Shown: positions 49,878 through 59,758, counted from the first letter of the stretch. The stretch: 64,000 bases of DNA from Lachnospiraceae bacterium (GCA_910575255.1 CAJTEM010000002.1:1-64000); one strand, 5' to 3'. A program made the numbers and translations. Notes: generated by a model from the sequence alone, not told the origin.

Positions 49878-51203
49878 CTACCGCATTTCCGCCGAAACAA
49901 AGATATCATAGATCGCCTTAATTGCTGCCTCAAAATCCACGTTCTTCACCCCGATGATAATGTTCAGCTCACTGGAACCCTGATCGATCATCTTGACATT
50001 GATACGGGCGTGAGCCAGGGCGGAGAAGATCCTTCCGGCAGTTCCGCGGGTGGCCTTCATACCGCGCCCGACCACTGCTATCAATGCCAGATCCGACTCC
50101 AGATCCACACTGTCCGGTTCCACAGCGCGGTGAATTCCCGCGATCACAGACTGCTCGTACTCTTCAAACTCATCCTGATGGACCATAATGGTCATAGTAT
50201 CGATCCCAGACGGCATATGTTCAAAGGAGATCCCATAGTTCTCGAATACTCCCAGCACCTTCCTCCCAAAACCCACCTCGGCATTCATCATTGCCTTCTC
50301 GATATTGATGGCGCAAAAGCCCCGCTTTCCTGCAATCCCCGTGATCGTGTAGCGTGGCTTACGGCAGGTGCTTTCCACAATCAGCGTGCCCTTGTCCTCT
50401 GGCTTATTGGTATTACGGATATTAATGGGGATCCCTTCTTTTCTTACCGGAAAAATGGCATCCTCATGAAGCACACTGGCCCCCATATAGGCCAGCTCCC
50501 GCAGCTCCTTATACGTGATGGTTTCAATCACCTCCGGATCCTTGACAATCCGCGGATCTGCCACCAGAAATCCGGACACATCCGTCCAGTTTTCATAAAG
50601 GTCCGCATGGATCGCCTTTGCCACAATCGAGCCGGTCACATCAGAACCGCCCCGGGAAAAGGTTTTGATGCTTCCGTCATGCTTCGAGCCATAGAATCCC
50701 GGAATCACTGCCCGTTCTACATGCTCAAGACGCTCCGACAGTTCTTTATTGGTCGTATCCGGTTCAAAATTCCCCTGCTCGTCAAAAAATATCACCTCTG
50801 CGGCATCAATAAATTCATAGCCCAGGTAATTGGCCATCACAATACCGTTCAGATATTCGCCGCGGGAGGCCGCATAATCCCGGCCAATCCCTTTCACGAA
50901 ATTCTCCTCGATCCGGTCAAACTCATAATCCAGATTCAGTTCCAGATTCAGTCCATTGATAATCTCCAGATAACGATCCTTGATCCGGTTTAAAAGCTTT
51001 TTATAAGCCACGCCCGCGCTGGCGGCATCATAGCAGGCATACAGCATGTCAGTTACCTTCTCATCCTTATCGTTACGCTTACCCGGCGCGGAAGGAATCA
51101 CATACCGCCTTGTCTTATCCGAACGGATAATCTCCCCTGCTTTTTTAAACTGTCTGGTACTGGCAAGGGAACTTCCGCCAAATTTTACAACCTTTTTCAT
51201 CAT
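49878..51203 (-). CDS. Aspartate kinase
   Basis: A 441-residue monofunctional aspartokinase, first step of the aspartate family pathway (Lys, Thr, Met, diaminopimelate). The N-terminal VVKFGGSSLAS (residues 5-15) binds ATP; TFSRGGSDVTGS (~196-207) and EDAIFPV complete the kinase domain; two ACT domains occupy ~300-441 (AGKRGFCAINIEKAMM; VVGRGMKATRGTAGRIF) for feedback by end products. A Clostridial single-gene form. AGGAGAGG precedes the start. Flanked on both sides by palindromic elements. Confidence 0.95.
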   Translation of the reverse strand: MMKKVVKFGGSSLASTRQFKKAGEIIRSDKTRRYVIPSAPGKRNDKDEKVTDMLYACYDAASAGVAYKKLLNRIKDRYLEIINGLNLELNLDYEFDRIEENFVKGIGRDYAASRGEYLNGIVMANYLGYEFIDAAEVIFFDEQGNFEPDTTNKELSERLEHVERAVIPGFYGSKHDGSIKTFSRGGSDVTGSIVAKAIHADLYENWTDVSGFLVADPRIVKDPEVIETITYKELRELAYMGASVLHEDAIFPVRKEGIPINIRNTNKPEDKGTLIVESTCRKPRYTITGIAGKRGFCAINIEKAMMNAEVGFGRKVLGVFENYGISFEHMPSGIDTMTIMVHQDEFEEYEQSVIAGIHRAVEPDSVDLESDLALIAVVGRGMKATRGTAGRIFSALAHARINVKMIDQGSSELNIIIGVKNVDFEAAIKAIYDIFVSAEMR

Positions 51204-51361
51204 GTCCTCTCCTATCTGCTGGGATTTTCTGATCCCCCTTGTAATCCGTTATGTTCGACAACATAATACTGTAAATTCCGGATGCTGTCAAGAAAATTTC
51301 CGGCTGCATCCCTGCCCCGGGAAAACAATCGCTGCGATTCTTTCGATGCCGGCAAGTTTCA

Positions 51362-51561
51362 GCTCCGGAAAAAGGGTTCCCCGGCTTGCGTTTGCAGGAT
51401 GCCTGGAAACTCTTAGCTCGCAGGAATCTGCGTCAGTGTCAAAAATACAGCTGTCTGAGCGAAGCGAGTTCTGTATTTTTGACACTGCTTTTAGCAGATT
51501 CCTGCAAGCTTAGAGTTTCTGCATCCGAAACCCGCAAGCCGGGGAACCCTTTTTCCGGAGC
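51362..51561. repeat. Palindromic element, type A copy 4
   Basis: A 200-nt palindrome bounded by GCTCCGG / CCGGAGC, where the other A copies have GCTCTGG / CCAGAGC: a compensated substitution on both arms. The core stem and loop are identical to the other copies. A solo right-end motif CCAGAGCGTACCTCTCGG follows at 51,616. No gene is seen in 51,204-51,665. Confidence 0.9.
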
Positions 51562-51665
51562 GTACCTCTCGGAACTTCCTGATTTCGCGAATTTCTCTGG
51601 CGTTTCGAGAACCATTTTTCCAGAGCGTACCTCTCGGCCCCCCGCGAAAAGCAACAAACAATCTT

Positions 51666-54600
51666 TTACCGGAAATACTTCACCCCGGACTCAAAGATCT
51701 TCATATCCTGCTCTCCATAGATATTGATTGCCACGGCTTCCCCACGTCTCTCCGAATGTGCCATCTTTCCGAGGATTCTTCCGTCCGGACTGGTGATTCC
51801 CTCAATCGCCATGTATGAACCATTGGGATTCCAGAACTCATCCATGGTAGGCATGCCCTGATCATCCACATACTGAGTCGCTACCTGACCGTTGGCAAAA
51901 AGCTTCTCAAGCCACTCCCTGCCGGCCACAAAACGTCCCTCGCCATGAGAAGCCGGATTGCAGTATACCTTGCCTGGTTCTGCATTCTGAAGCCATGGTG
52001 AACGGTTGCTCACCACCCTGGTGTAAACCATCTTTGAGATATGACGTCCGATAGTATTCATCGCCAGAGTCGGGGAATCTGCATTCTGCTCTACAATGCG
52101 GCCTTCCGGCACCAGTCCCAGCTTGATTAACGCCTGGAATCCGTTACAGATTCCCAGCATCAGTCCGTCACGCTCATTCAAAAGCTTCTCGATCTCCTCC
52201 TGAATCACGGCATTCCGAAATACGGTCGCAAAGAATTTGGCGCTTCCCTCCGGCTCGTCGCCTGCCGAGAAGCCTCCCGGGAACATCACGATCTGTGCCC
52301 CCGCAATCTCCTTTTTATAGACCTCCACGGATTCCCGGATATCTTCTGCCGAAAGATTTTTAAATACCCGTGTCACAACCCTTGCACCGGCACGCTCAAA
52401 TGCCTTTGTGCTGTCATACTCGCAGTTCGTTCCCGGAAATACCGGAATAAATACCGTCGGCTGTGCCAGCTTATGGCGGCAGACAAAGACCGACTCTGCA
52501 TGAAAGACCTCACTGGGCACTGCTTCCTGTGCAACGCCTGAACGGGTGGGGAACACTTTTTCCAGAGTATGTGTCCAGCTCGTCAGCGCCTCGTCAAGAG
52601 AAATGCTGACAGATCCATATTCGAGCGCTGCCCGATCCGTCACCTCTCCGATCAGGGTATAGGTCATTGCCAGCTCACCGATCTTCCCGTCTGCAACCTC
52701 ACAGACAATATCTCCCCAGCCGGCTGCGAAGAAATCTCTCGGATCCACATGATGCTCAATCTTCACACCAAGCTTATTGCCGAATGCCATTTTGCTGACT
52801 GCTTCTGCCAGTCCATGCCTTTCCACCGCATAGGCAGAAATCACCCTTCCCGCACGGATATCGGCCTGCAATTTCTCATAGCCGTCCAGCAGCCGCTCAT
52901 AGACTGGCAGATCGCAGGCATCCCTCTCGGCCCGGAACACGACAATCTTACTGCCCGCTTTCTTAAACTCCGGCGTGATGATATCCCTGTAGCTGGCCAC
53001 ATCCACTGCAAAGGAAACCAGGGTCGGCGGCACATGGATCTCTCCATGCTGCTCATCATTGAAAGTGCCTGACATGCTGTCCTTGCCTCCGATGGAGGGC
53101 AGTCCGAAGCCTAACTGCGCCTGGTATGCACCCAGCAGCGCCGCGAACGGAACTCCCCAGCGTGCCGCATCCTCTGTCATCCGTTTGAAATACTCCTGGA
53201 AGGTAAAACGAATCTTTTTAAAATCCCCGCCGGCGGCCACAATCTTTGCTACGGAATCAACCACTGCATAGGTTGCCCCATGGTAAGGACTCCAGCTGGA
53301 CAGGTATGGATCAAAACCGTAGCTCATCATGGTCACGGTATCTGTGGTTCCTTGCAGAACCGGAAGCTTTGCCACCATAGTCTGGGTCTCTGTCAGCTGG
53401 TATTTCCCGCCGTAAGGCATGAATACCGAGCCAGCCCCGATGGAGCCGTCAAACATCTCCACCAGACCTTTCTGCGAACACACATTCAGATCAGCCAGTA
53501 TCTGCAGCCACGCCTTCCGCACATCCGGCACATCCTTTTTCGCAAACAGACAGCCTTCTCTGGAAGGAACCTCCAGCACGACCTTAGCCTCCTGATGTGC
53601 ACCGTTGGTATCCAGAAATGCCCGGCTGATGTCTACAATCGTCCTGCCCCGCCAGTTCATCACCAGTCTCGGCTTCTCCGTCACCACTGCCACGGAAACA
53701 GCCTCCAGATTCTCCTCTTTTGCATAAGCCAGGAACGCATCCACATCCTTCGGATCCAGTACCACTGCCATCCTCTCCTGAGATTCGGAAATGGCAATCT
53801 CCGTGCCATCCAGTCCTGCGTATTTCTTCGGCACCCGATCCAGATCAATCGTCAGTCCTGCTGCCAGCTCACCGATGGCCACGGACACACCGCCCGCACC
53901 GAAGTCATTGCATTTCTTGATGATGCTGCTGACCTCCGGGCGCCGAAACAGCCTTTGAATCTTTCTCTCTGTCGGTGCATTTCCCTTCTGCACCTCGGCG
54001 CCGCAGACCTCGATGGAAGCCTCCGTATGCACCTTGGAAGATCCGGTCGCCCCGCCGATGCCGTCACGTCCGGTCCGCCCGCCCAGCAATACAATGATAT
54101 CTCCCGGATCGGAAGTCATCCGTTTTACATATTTTCTGGGAGCCGCTCCCATCACCGCACCGATCTCCATTCTTTTTGCCGCATAATTCGGATGGTAGAT
54201 TTCTTTCACATATCCCGTCGCCAGCCCGATCTGATTGCCATAGGAGCTGTAGCCGGAGGCCGCGCCGTTCACCAGCTTTTTCTGCGGAAGCTTGCCCTTC
54301 ATCGTCTCGCTCAAGGGCAGGGTCGGATCCGCGGCTCCGGTCACACGCATTGCCTGATACACATAGGTCCGTCCGGAAAGCGGATCGCGGATCGCACCGC
54401 CCAGGCAGGTCGCCGCTCCTCCGAATGGCTCGATCTCTGTCGGATGATTGTGTGTCTCGTTTTTAAAATTAACCAGCCACTCCTCCGTCACCCCGTCAAT
54501 CGTAACCGGCACCACAATACTGCACGCATTGATCTCCTCTGACTCCTCTAGATCTGCAAGCTTTCCCTCGGCACGCAGCTTCTTCATAGCCAGCAGCGCC

Positions 54601-55430
54601 AGATCCATCAGACATACAAACTTGTCGTCCCGCCCCTGATAGATCACCTCACGGTCAGCCAGATATTGCTCATAGGTCTTCCGGATCGGCTCCTCATAAT
54701 CGCCGTCTGTGATGGTCACATCCTTAAGCTCTGTAGAAAACGTAGTATGGCGGCAGTGATCCGACCAGTAGGTATCCAGTACCCGTACCTCTGTCACGGT
54801 AGGCTCGCGATGCTCGTCATTCTGATAGTAGTTCTGAATATGCAAAAAATCCTCAAAGGTCATAGCCAGGTTCAGAGAATCATAAAGCCGTCTCAGCTCC
54901 TGCCTGTCATAACCGCAAAAGCCCTCAAAGCTTGCCACATCCGCCGGCGTATCAAATTTTGTCATCAGAGTCCGGGGCTTCTTTTCCTCCGCCTCTCTCG
55001 AATCCACCGGATTGATGCAGAATGCCTTAACCGCCTCTTTCTGCTCCTCTGTCAAAGAGCCGGTCAGCACATAAGTCGTAGCGGTTCGGATCACCGGCTC
55101 CTCATCCTCGTTCAAAAGCTTTACGCACTGCTCCGCCGAATCCGCCCTCTGATCAAACTGCCCTGGCAGATACTCCACCGAAAATACCGTATCCCCGGCC
55201 TCTTTCGGAAAATCCTCCTCATATACCAGGTCAACCGGAGGCTCAGAAAACACAGTCGCCAGCGCCTGCCTGTACACCTCGTCCGACAGGTTCTCCACAT
55301 CATACCGGATCAGCACCCGCACGGCGCTTACCGTATCCAAATGCAGATAGCTTCCGATCTCCTCCCTCAGTTCCTTCGCCTTTACGGCAAACTGCGGCTT
55401 CTTCTCTACAAACACCCGTCTCACTCTCAT
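51666..55430 (-). CDS. purL: Phosphoribosylformylglycinamidine synthase (single-chain PurL)
   Basis: A 1254-residue FGAM synthase, fourth step of purine synthesis: FGAR + Gln + ATP to FGAM. An N-terminal PurS-like domain leads into the two AIR-synthase-type halves (TYWSDHCRHTTFSTEL; FGAGGVSVAIGELAAG) and the C-terminal glutaminase with Cys in MLGICNGFQALIKLG and His in NPASHGEGRF. Single-chain type as in many Clostridia and proteobacteria. The start at 55,430 is set by AGGAGG; the frame extends 42 codons upstream through the leader hairpins without a site and is rejected. Monocistronic. Confidence 0.96.
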   Translation of the reverse strand: MRVRRVFVEKKPQFAVKAKELREEIGSYLHLDTVSAVRVLIRYDVENLSDEVYRQALATVFSEPPVDLVYEEDFPKEAGDTVFSVEYLPGQFDQRADSAEQCVKLLNEDEEPVIRTATTYVLTGSLTEEQKEAVKAFCINPVDSREAEEKKPRTLMTKFDTPADVASFEGFCGYDRQELRRLYDSLNLAMTFEDFLHIQNYYQNDEHREPTVTEVRVLDTYWSDHCRHTTFSTELKDVTITDGDYEEPIRKTYEQYLADREVIYQGRDDKFVCLMDLALLAMKKLRAEGKLADLEESEEINACSIVVPVTIDGVTEEWLVNFKNETHNHPTEIEPFGGAATCLGGAIRDPLSGRTYVYQAMRVTGAADPTLPLSETMKGKLPQKKLVNGAASGYSSYGNQIGLATGYVKEIYHPNYAAKRMEIGAVMGAAPRKYVKRMTSDPGDIIVLLGGRTGRDGIGGATGSSKVHTEASIEVCGAEVQKGNAPTERKIQRLFRRPEVSSIIKKCNDFGAGGVSVAIGELAAGLTIDLDRVPKKYAGLDGTEIAISESQERMAVVLDPKDVDAFLAYAKEENLEAVSVAVVTEKPRLVMNWRGRTIVDISRAFLDTNGAHQEAKVVLEVPSREGCLFAKKDVPDVRKAWLQILADLNVCSQKGLVEMFDGSIGAGSVFMPYGGKYQLTETQTMVAKLPVLQGTTDTVTMMSYGFDPYLSSWSPYHGATYAVVDSVAKIVAAGGDFKKIRFTFQEYFKRMTEDAARWGVPFAALLGAYQAQLGFGLPSIGGKDSMSGTFNDEQHGEIHVPPTLVSFAVDVASYRDIITPEFKKAGSKIVVFRAERDACDLPVYERLLDGYEKLQADIRAGRVISAYAVERHGLAEAVSKMAFGNKLGVKIEHHVDPRDFFAAGWGDIVCEVADGKIGELAMTYTLIGEVTDRAALEYGSVSISLDEALTSWTHTLEKVFPTRSGVAQEAVPSEVFHAESVFVCRHKLAQPTVFIPVFPGTNCEYDSTKAFERAGARVVTRVFKNLSAEDIRESVEVYKKEIAGAQIVMFPGGFSAGDEPEGSAKFFATVFRNAVIQEEIEKLLNERDGLMLGICNGFQALIKLGLVPEGRIVEQNADSPTLAMNTIGRHISKMVYTRVVSNRSPWLQNAEPGKVYCNPASHGEGRFVAGREWLEKLFANGQVATQYVDDQGMPTMDEFWNPNGSYMAIEGITSPDGRILGKMAHSERRGEAVAINIYGEQDMKIFESGVKYFR

Positions 55431-55451
55431 AGAAAATCCTCCTTTTGCTTT

Positions 55452-55550
55452 CGCTACCCTCAGTGGACAAAGAGACACGCGCCCTTGTCCACTGAGGGTA
55501 GCCTTATCAGTCCCCTCAACGGACAGAAGAGCACACTTGTCTGCTAAGGA
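55452..55550 (-). promoter_or_regulatory. purL leader with long hairpin
   Basis: CTACCCTCAGTGGACAA (55,455-) pairs perfectly with TTGTCCACTGAGGGTAG (ending ~55,501) in the 5' leader, about 25 nt before the start. A related but weaker inverted repeat (CAACGGACAG / TTGTCTG) lies just upstream in the transcript. There is no T-run, so it is not a standard terminator. No purine riboswitch core was recognised. Confidence 0.55.
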
Positions 55551-55631
55551 TATCATAGCACAAAGAAACTTATAAGTAAAATTAATATATCTAATTCTAT
55601 TAATTTTCCGTTCTAATAAATATTCCGCATC

Positions 55632-56309
55632 TCACGGTACATCCGGCAGATCCGCTGCCCGTCTCAATCCCGATCCCCGTACCTCCCGCCGATACCCCCG
55701 GCGAAGCAGCCAGAGTCCCAGCAGCAGCAGCACGATCCCGATCACCGCCATCACCCGGACAGCGGTAAAGCTGACATAGCGGACCACAATCGGAGCCCCC
55801 ATGGCTTCAATCTCTTCTTCCGTATATCCCAGCTCCGTAAGATACTCCTCATAATACGTTACCAGATTCCCTTCCAAAAGCTCTGCCTTGCCCTCGGTAA
55901 AAAATTCTGTTGACGGCTCTGTTCCCGAGGAAAGATAGGAAAATGTCTCGTCAGAGAGCTGATTCAATGCTTCTACATCCGCCTGCGGGCACTTCAAAGC
56001 AAAATATCCGTCCACGGACGGGATCAGATAATAATTGCCCGACTTGCGGTCGCCGCTGCGGGATCCGTCACTGCGTCTGGTATAGCTGCTCTCCGAAGCA
56101 AAATAATCCAGCGCATACACCACCTTGCCCGTCACATGGCTCCCTGATGTCAGCTCTCTGCCGTCCTCCTCCAAAAGCTCCTCAAAACTGATTGCCGGCT
56201 TGAAGGATATGATCAGATCCGGCACCGACAGATACAGCGCGATTCCGCCTCCTAAAAGCAGCATAACTACTGCCGTATTCAGACTCCGGATCAAATCCCC
56301 GATTTTCAT
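55632..56309 (-). CDS. Two-TM hypothetical membrane protein
   Basis: A 225-residue protein with an N-terminal membrane segment (TAVVMLLLGGGIALYLSV, ~12-29), an extracytoplasmic domain of ~140 residues and a C-terminal membrane segment (AVRVMAVIGIVLLLLGLWLL, ~183-202) with a basic tail. GGAGG precedes 56,309. Family not recognised. It may be co-transcribed with the next two upstream genes. Confidence 0.7.
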   Translation of the reverse strand: MKIGDLIRSLNTAVVMLLLGGGIALYLSVPDLIISFKPAISFEELLEEDGRELTSGSHVTGKVVYALDYFASESSYTRRSDGSRSGDRKSGNYYLIPSVDGYFALKCPQADVEALNQLSDETFSYLSSGTEPSTEFFTEGKAELLEGNLVTYYEEYLTELGYTEEEIEAMGAPIVVRYVSFTAVRVMAVIGIVLLLLGLWLLRRGYRREVRGSGLRRAADLPDVP

Positions 56310-56535
56310 TCTTTCTCCTCCTCGTATCATTAATTTAATATAGTGCCCCTCACGTACGTCCGGCGGCATGTCGTCGGAAGGCATTTGCCTTCCTCCTCCC
56401 GCTGCTGCATTTCTTGCTATGTATAATGCAACAATGCAGCATCACATCAATCATATCCCCGCATCCGGCTGTTAGGTATGAAATTGCAATGCTGCATCCA
56501 ATTTATGAATCATCTGCCATAACGGCAGCTGTCTG

Positions 56536-57141
56536 TTATGACTTCACCACGCGTCCCTTTTTGTCCACGCCCCGCTCACGGTTAACGCACTCCTGGAAAT
56601 CCTTTGCAAACTTCTCAAAGGCTTCCGCCTCCTCCTTCTGCTGGATATTCACCTGGCATTCCTTCCCCATCTTGGTATTGCTGGCGCTTACTGTGATCAG
56701 ATAGACATTCTTCTTCCCACCCGGAAAATTCAGCTGAAGCTGATAGGCATTGCCGCCGACATAATTGAGATTCTCCGAACTGGCTTTGATCGGTTCTGTA
56801 TAGACAATCTTTCCATGCTCCACGCCGATCGGCACCACCCAAAGGTGATCAGGCTTATCCGGCCGGAATCCGACCGCATAATAATGATAGACCTCCCGTC
56901 TCATGCGGGCAGAGCCATATACCTCTTTGCTGTGGGCATACGCTGCCGTATACTGTGTCCCGTCAGGAATCAGGTTACTGATAATCTTGCGGATCTCTGC
57001 CTTCTCCTCACTGTTCACCCCCTTCTTCTCATCCAGACTCATCTTAACGAAAAGAATAATAAACAAAACCACAAAAACAGCAATCGTAATCATAAATACC
57101 TGGGGAGTGACTCCGACCATCTCCGCCAATTTCTCAATCAT
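56536..57141 (-). CDS. Membrane-anchored hypothetical protein
   Basis: A 201-residue protein with one N-terminal membrane segment (VFMITIAVFVVLFIILFV, ~15-32) and a cytoplasmic or surface domain (RREVYHYYAVGFRPDKPDHL, then YQLQLNFPGGKKNVYLITVS). AGGAGG is present upstream. I do not recognise the family. The gap to the next gene (56,310-56,535) holds GGAAGGC/GCCTTCC and TGCTGCATT/AATGCAGCA inverted repeats, one of which may be a terminator. Confidence 0.7.
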   Translation of the reverse strand: MIEKLAEMVGVTPQVFMITIAVFVVLFIILFVKMSLDEKKGVNSEEKAEIRKIISNLIPDGTQYTAAYAHSKEVYGSARMRREVYHYYAVGFRPDKPDHLWVVPIGVEHGKIVYTEPIKASSENLNYVGGNAYQLQLNFPGGKKNVYLITVSASNTKMGKECQVNIQQKEEAEAFEKFAKDFQECVNRERGVDKKGRVVKS

Positions 57142-57185
57142 AGCTATGTTCCTCCTAAAATAAATCCTTTTCTTCTTTTCCTGCT

Positions 57186-57983
57186 TTAAAATTGCCGCAA
57201 AAGCTCTCCCATCTCGCCAAGGCCTGCAAATACGGCATCCGGCTTCACATCCGACTTCGCAACATCCTCCATCGTTGCTTCCCCGGAAAGCACCAGGATT
57301 CCCCGTGCTCCGTTATTCACCCCGGTCTTCACATCCGTATACAGCCGGTCTCCGACAAAGGTCACCTGCTCCCGCTGCACTCCTGTAAGCTCCAGCACCA
57401 TATCCACAGTCTCTGCATAGGGCTTCCCTACATACCGGGGATCCCTTCCGGTGGAAAGTGTAATCGCCGCACATATGGCGCCGCAGTCCGGAATAAAGCC
57501 ATCTGCCGTCGGACAGTTGATATCCGGATGTGTCGCCAGAAACTCCGCTCCGTTGCGAATATAGGTACATGCCCGCTCCAGCTTTTCATATGTCAGTGTC
57601 ATGTCAAATCCTGCCACCACAACATCCGGCATATCTGCAGTCAGACGGATTTTATTCTCTCTGAAGTTCTCCTCCAATGCCGGAGTCCCCAGAAGGTAAA
57701 CCGACTTTTCCGAATAGAAGCGTTTCAGATACTGAACCATCACATCTCCTGAGGTCATAATCTGCTGCCTCGTAATCCGGCAATCCATCCTTGCCAGCTT
57801 CTCTATATACTCCTTGGGCGACCGGGAAGAGTTGTTCGTGAAAAACACGAATCTCTTCCCCGATCGTTCTACCTGCAAAAGGAACTCCAGCGCCCCCTCC
57901 AAAATCTGATCTCCCAGATAGAACGTCCCGTCCATATCCAGCACAAAAAGCTCTGTTTCCCGAAGCAACTGCTCTCTTTCCAT
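57186..57983 (-). CDS. HAD-IIA family phosphatase (NagD-like)
   Basis: A 265-residue HAD-IIA hydrolase: motif I FVLDMDGTFYLGD (~13-25), motif II FFTNNSSRSP (~46-55) with the C2-type cap, and motif IV FVGDRLYTDVKTGVNNGA (~206-223). A cytoplasmic phosphatase for small phosphorylated metabolites, possibly nucleotides or glycerol/sugar phosphates. The start at 57,983 follows GAGGAGG. Next to MgtC with a 50-nt gap. Confidence 0.9.
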   Translation of the reverse strand: MEREQLLRETELFVLDMDGTFYLGDQILEGALEFLLQVERSGKRFVFFTNNSSRSPKEYIEKLARMDCRITRQQIMTSGDVMVQYLKRFYSEKSVYLLGTPALEENFRENKIRLTADMPDVVVAGFDMTLTYEKLERACTYIRNGAEFLATHPDINCPTADGFIPDCGAICAAITLSTGRDPRYVGKPYAETVDMVLELTGVQREQVTFVGDRLYTDVKTGVNNGARGILVLSGEATMEDVAKSDVKPDAVFAGLGEMGELLRQF

Positions 57984-58033
57984 GCATCCTCCTCTCTCAC
58001 CTGAAATCTTCTGTCCTGAAGCATTCTTTGTAC

Positions 58034-58726
58034 TCACTCACTGACTGTCAGCACATCCTCTCTCTCCGCCAGGGCCGAAAGCAGATGCTCCTTCTTAAAC
58101 CCTATCGGATAGATCACATCAAACTCCAGCGCGATCTCAGCTTTCTTCTTTTTATGTACCTTAGCGCCCAGCACCTCTACCTTCTGCGCAGCCAGAAATG
58201 CCTCGATCTCCTGCACTGCTCCTGGCTTTTGGGCAATCGTCATACGGACGCATCCATTATACGACTCCTGAGTAAAATAAGCAATATTCTGAAACACATA
58301 TTGCAAAAAAAGAATAATAAGAGCTGCCCCGATCCCGATCAGATACATCCCGGCTCCCAGTGCCAGCCCCATTCCTGCTGTCACCCAGATAATCGCCGCG
58401 CTGGTCAGACCGTTTACCAGGTTGTTCTTCACAAAGATCACCCCGGCTCCCAGAAATCCGATACCTCCGATCACCTGCGCCGCAATCCTTGCCGCATCAT
58501 AATCCGGCACATCCAGAAACCCGTATTTGGAAATCACCATAAATAACGCTGCCCCGAACGCCACTACCGACAAGGTACGTGTGGCCACCGACTTGCTGTT
58601 CTTCCTTCGTTCAAAGCCGATCCAAAAGCCAAAAAACAGAGCAAGCAAGGTTCGGAACAGATATTCCATCTGCACCAGAAAATCCGGGGAAAATATCCGT
58701 TCTCCCACTGTATATACGTATTTCAT
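58034..58726 (-). CDS. MgtC/SapB-family membrane protein
   Basis: A 230-residue protein. Membrane domain (residues ~20-155) with the MgtC signatures GFWIGFERR, RTLSVVAFGAALFM, AAQVIGGIGFLGAGVIF and GLTSAAIIWVTAGMGLALG, then a C-terminal ACT-like cytoplasmic domain. The family is linked to Mg2+ limitation and ATP-synthase control; the role here is undetermined. Confidence 0.92.
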   Translation of the reverse strand: MKYVYTVGERIFSPDFLVQMEYLFRTLLALFFGFWIGFERRKNSKSVATRTLSVVAFGAALFMVISKYGFLDVPDYDAARIAAQVIGGIGFLGAGVIFVKNNLVNGLTSAAIIWVTAGMGLALGAGMYLIGIGAALIILFLQYVFQNIAYFTQESYNGCVRMTIAQKPGAVQEIEAFLAAQKVEVLGAKVHKKKKAEIALEFDVIYPIGFKKEHLLSALAEREDVLTVSE

Positions 58727-58771
58727 AAACCCTTCTCCTCTCTTGGTACCTGACTTTGCAAAAGCCTGCCT

Positions 58772-59758
58772 TCACGGTCCTTCTTTTTTCTTCTGTTGTC
58801 CCGGACCATAACCTTCCTCGGCAACCCTGCGCGCACGCTCCTCTGCCGCTTTTTCCTGCTCCTGTCTGGCCTTTTCCTGCAAGTACAGCCGATTCTTATC
58901 ATCCTCTGGCAACATCAGAATCTCTGACAGGATCTCACAGGTCTTTGGAGAAAGGCGCATCAGAATTTCCCGTTCCTGCTCATCCAGATAGGCGGCAAAC
59001 ACCTTACCGAAATAGAATCTGGCATCGCTTGCATAGTAATCAGGAATCCCCAAAAAGGAGGCGATAGCCGGTTCCTGTGCCCACAAAGCCTCCATGCGCT
59101 CATTCCCCTCTCGATAACATCCGGAAGCATAGCCTACATATTCGCCAAAGGCCTGAAGCACACTGTCCACATCCGTGAATTTCACTTTCTTATAATGCGT
59201 GTCCACACTGTGATAGACATAATAGATTCCCTGATCCGTAGACGGGGCTGCAAAATATTTCTTCTGCTTGTAGAACATAAACTCCCACCCGTCGCGGATA
59301 AATCGGGCGATCCAGCTTCTGGGAACCTCATACATATAGTCAGAAAACAGATCCCGGTCCTCCCCGCTCGGAGACAGTTTCCCGATCACCCGGACATCAT
59401 GCTCCGGCTGCTGCTGCCCGTTTTCATCGTAAAATTTCATGCCCACATACTGATTCCATGCCATATGTCCGTTTATAAAAAAATAATAAGGCAAACCGTC
59501 GACCGTCCTCAAACCTCCGTCTGCCATCCATCCGTCACCATTAAACCAGTACCACTCCCCATGATACTCAAGCCACCCTGTATACAGGCTCTGATCCTCC
59601 TGCCGGTAACACCAGTGATGATTCTCCTGCCGGTAATACCACCCCGGATCCCCGTCCCCCGGCGCCTCCATCGCATATCCCAGGTGTCCCCCTTTAAAAA
59701 CCAATGCCAAAGCCAGCGCCAATAAAAACGCCAGTCTTCCGATTCTCCTCCCCTTCAC
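58772..59758 (-). CDS. Secreted protein with cell-wall-binding-type repeats
   Basis: A 328-residue protein with a signal peptide (residues ~1-29). Residues ~35-115 hold aromatic/Gly repeats of the choline- or cell-wall-binding type (GWLEYHGEWYWFNGDGWMAD; LPYYFFINGHMAWNQYVGMK). The remainder (~120-290) is an unrecognised domain with DVDSVLQAFGEYVGYASGCY; no HExxH-like protease motif was found. The C-terminus is Glu/Arg/Lys-rich coiled coil. Probably cell-surface attached. Confidence 0.75.
   Translation of the reverse strand: MKGRRIGRLAFLLALALALVFKGGHLGYAMEAPGDGDPGWYYRQENHHWCYRQEDQSLYTGWLEYHGEWYWFNGDGWMADGGLRTVDGLPYYFFINGHMAWNQYVGMKFYDENGQQQPEHDVRVIGKLSPSGEDRDLFSDYMYEVPRSWIARFIRDGWEFMFYKQKKYFAAPSTDQGIYYVYHSVDTHYKKVKFTDVDSVLQAFGEYVGYASGCYREGNERMEALWAQEPAIASFLGIPDYYASDARFYFGKVFAAYLDEQEREILMRLSPKTCEILSEILMLPEDDKNRLYLQEKARQEQEKAAEERARRVAEEGYGPGQQKKKEGP

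Noticed and set aside
55431-55556. In-frame N-terminal extension of purL
   Set aside because: It runs through the leader hairpins, lacks a ribosome binding site, and the canonical N-terminus plus AGGAGG are at 55,430.
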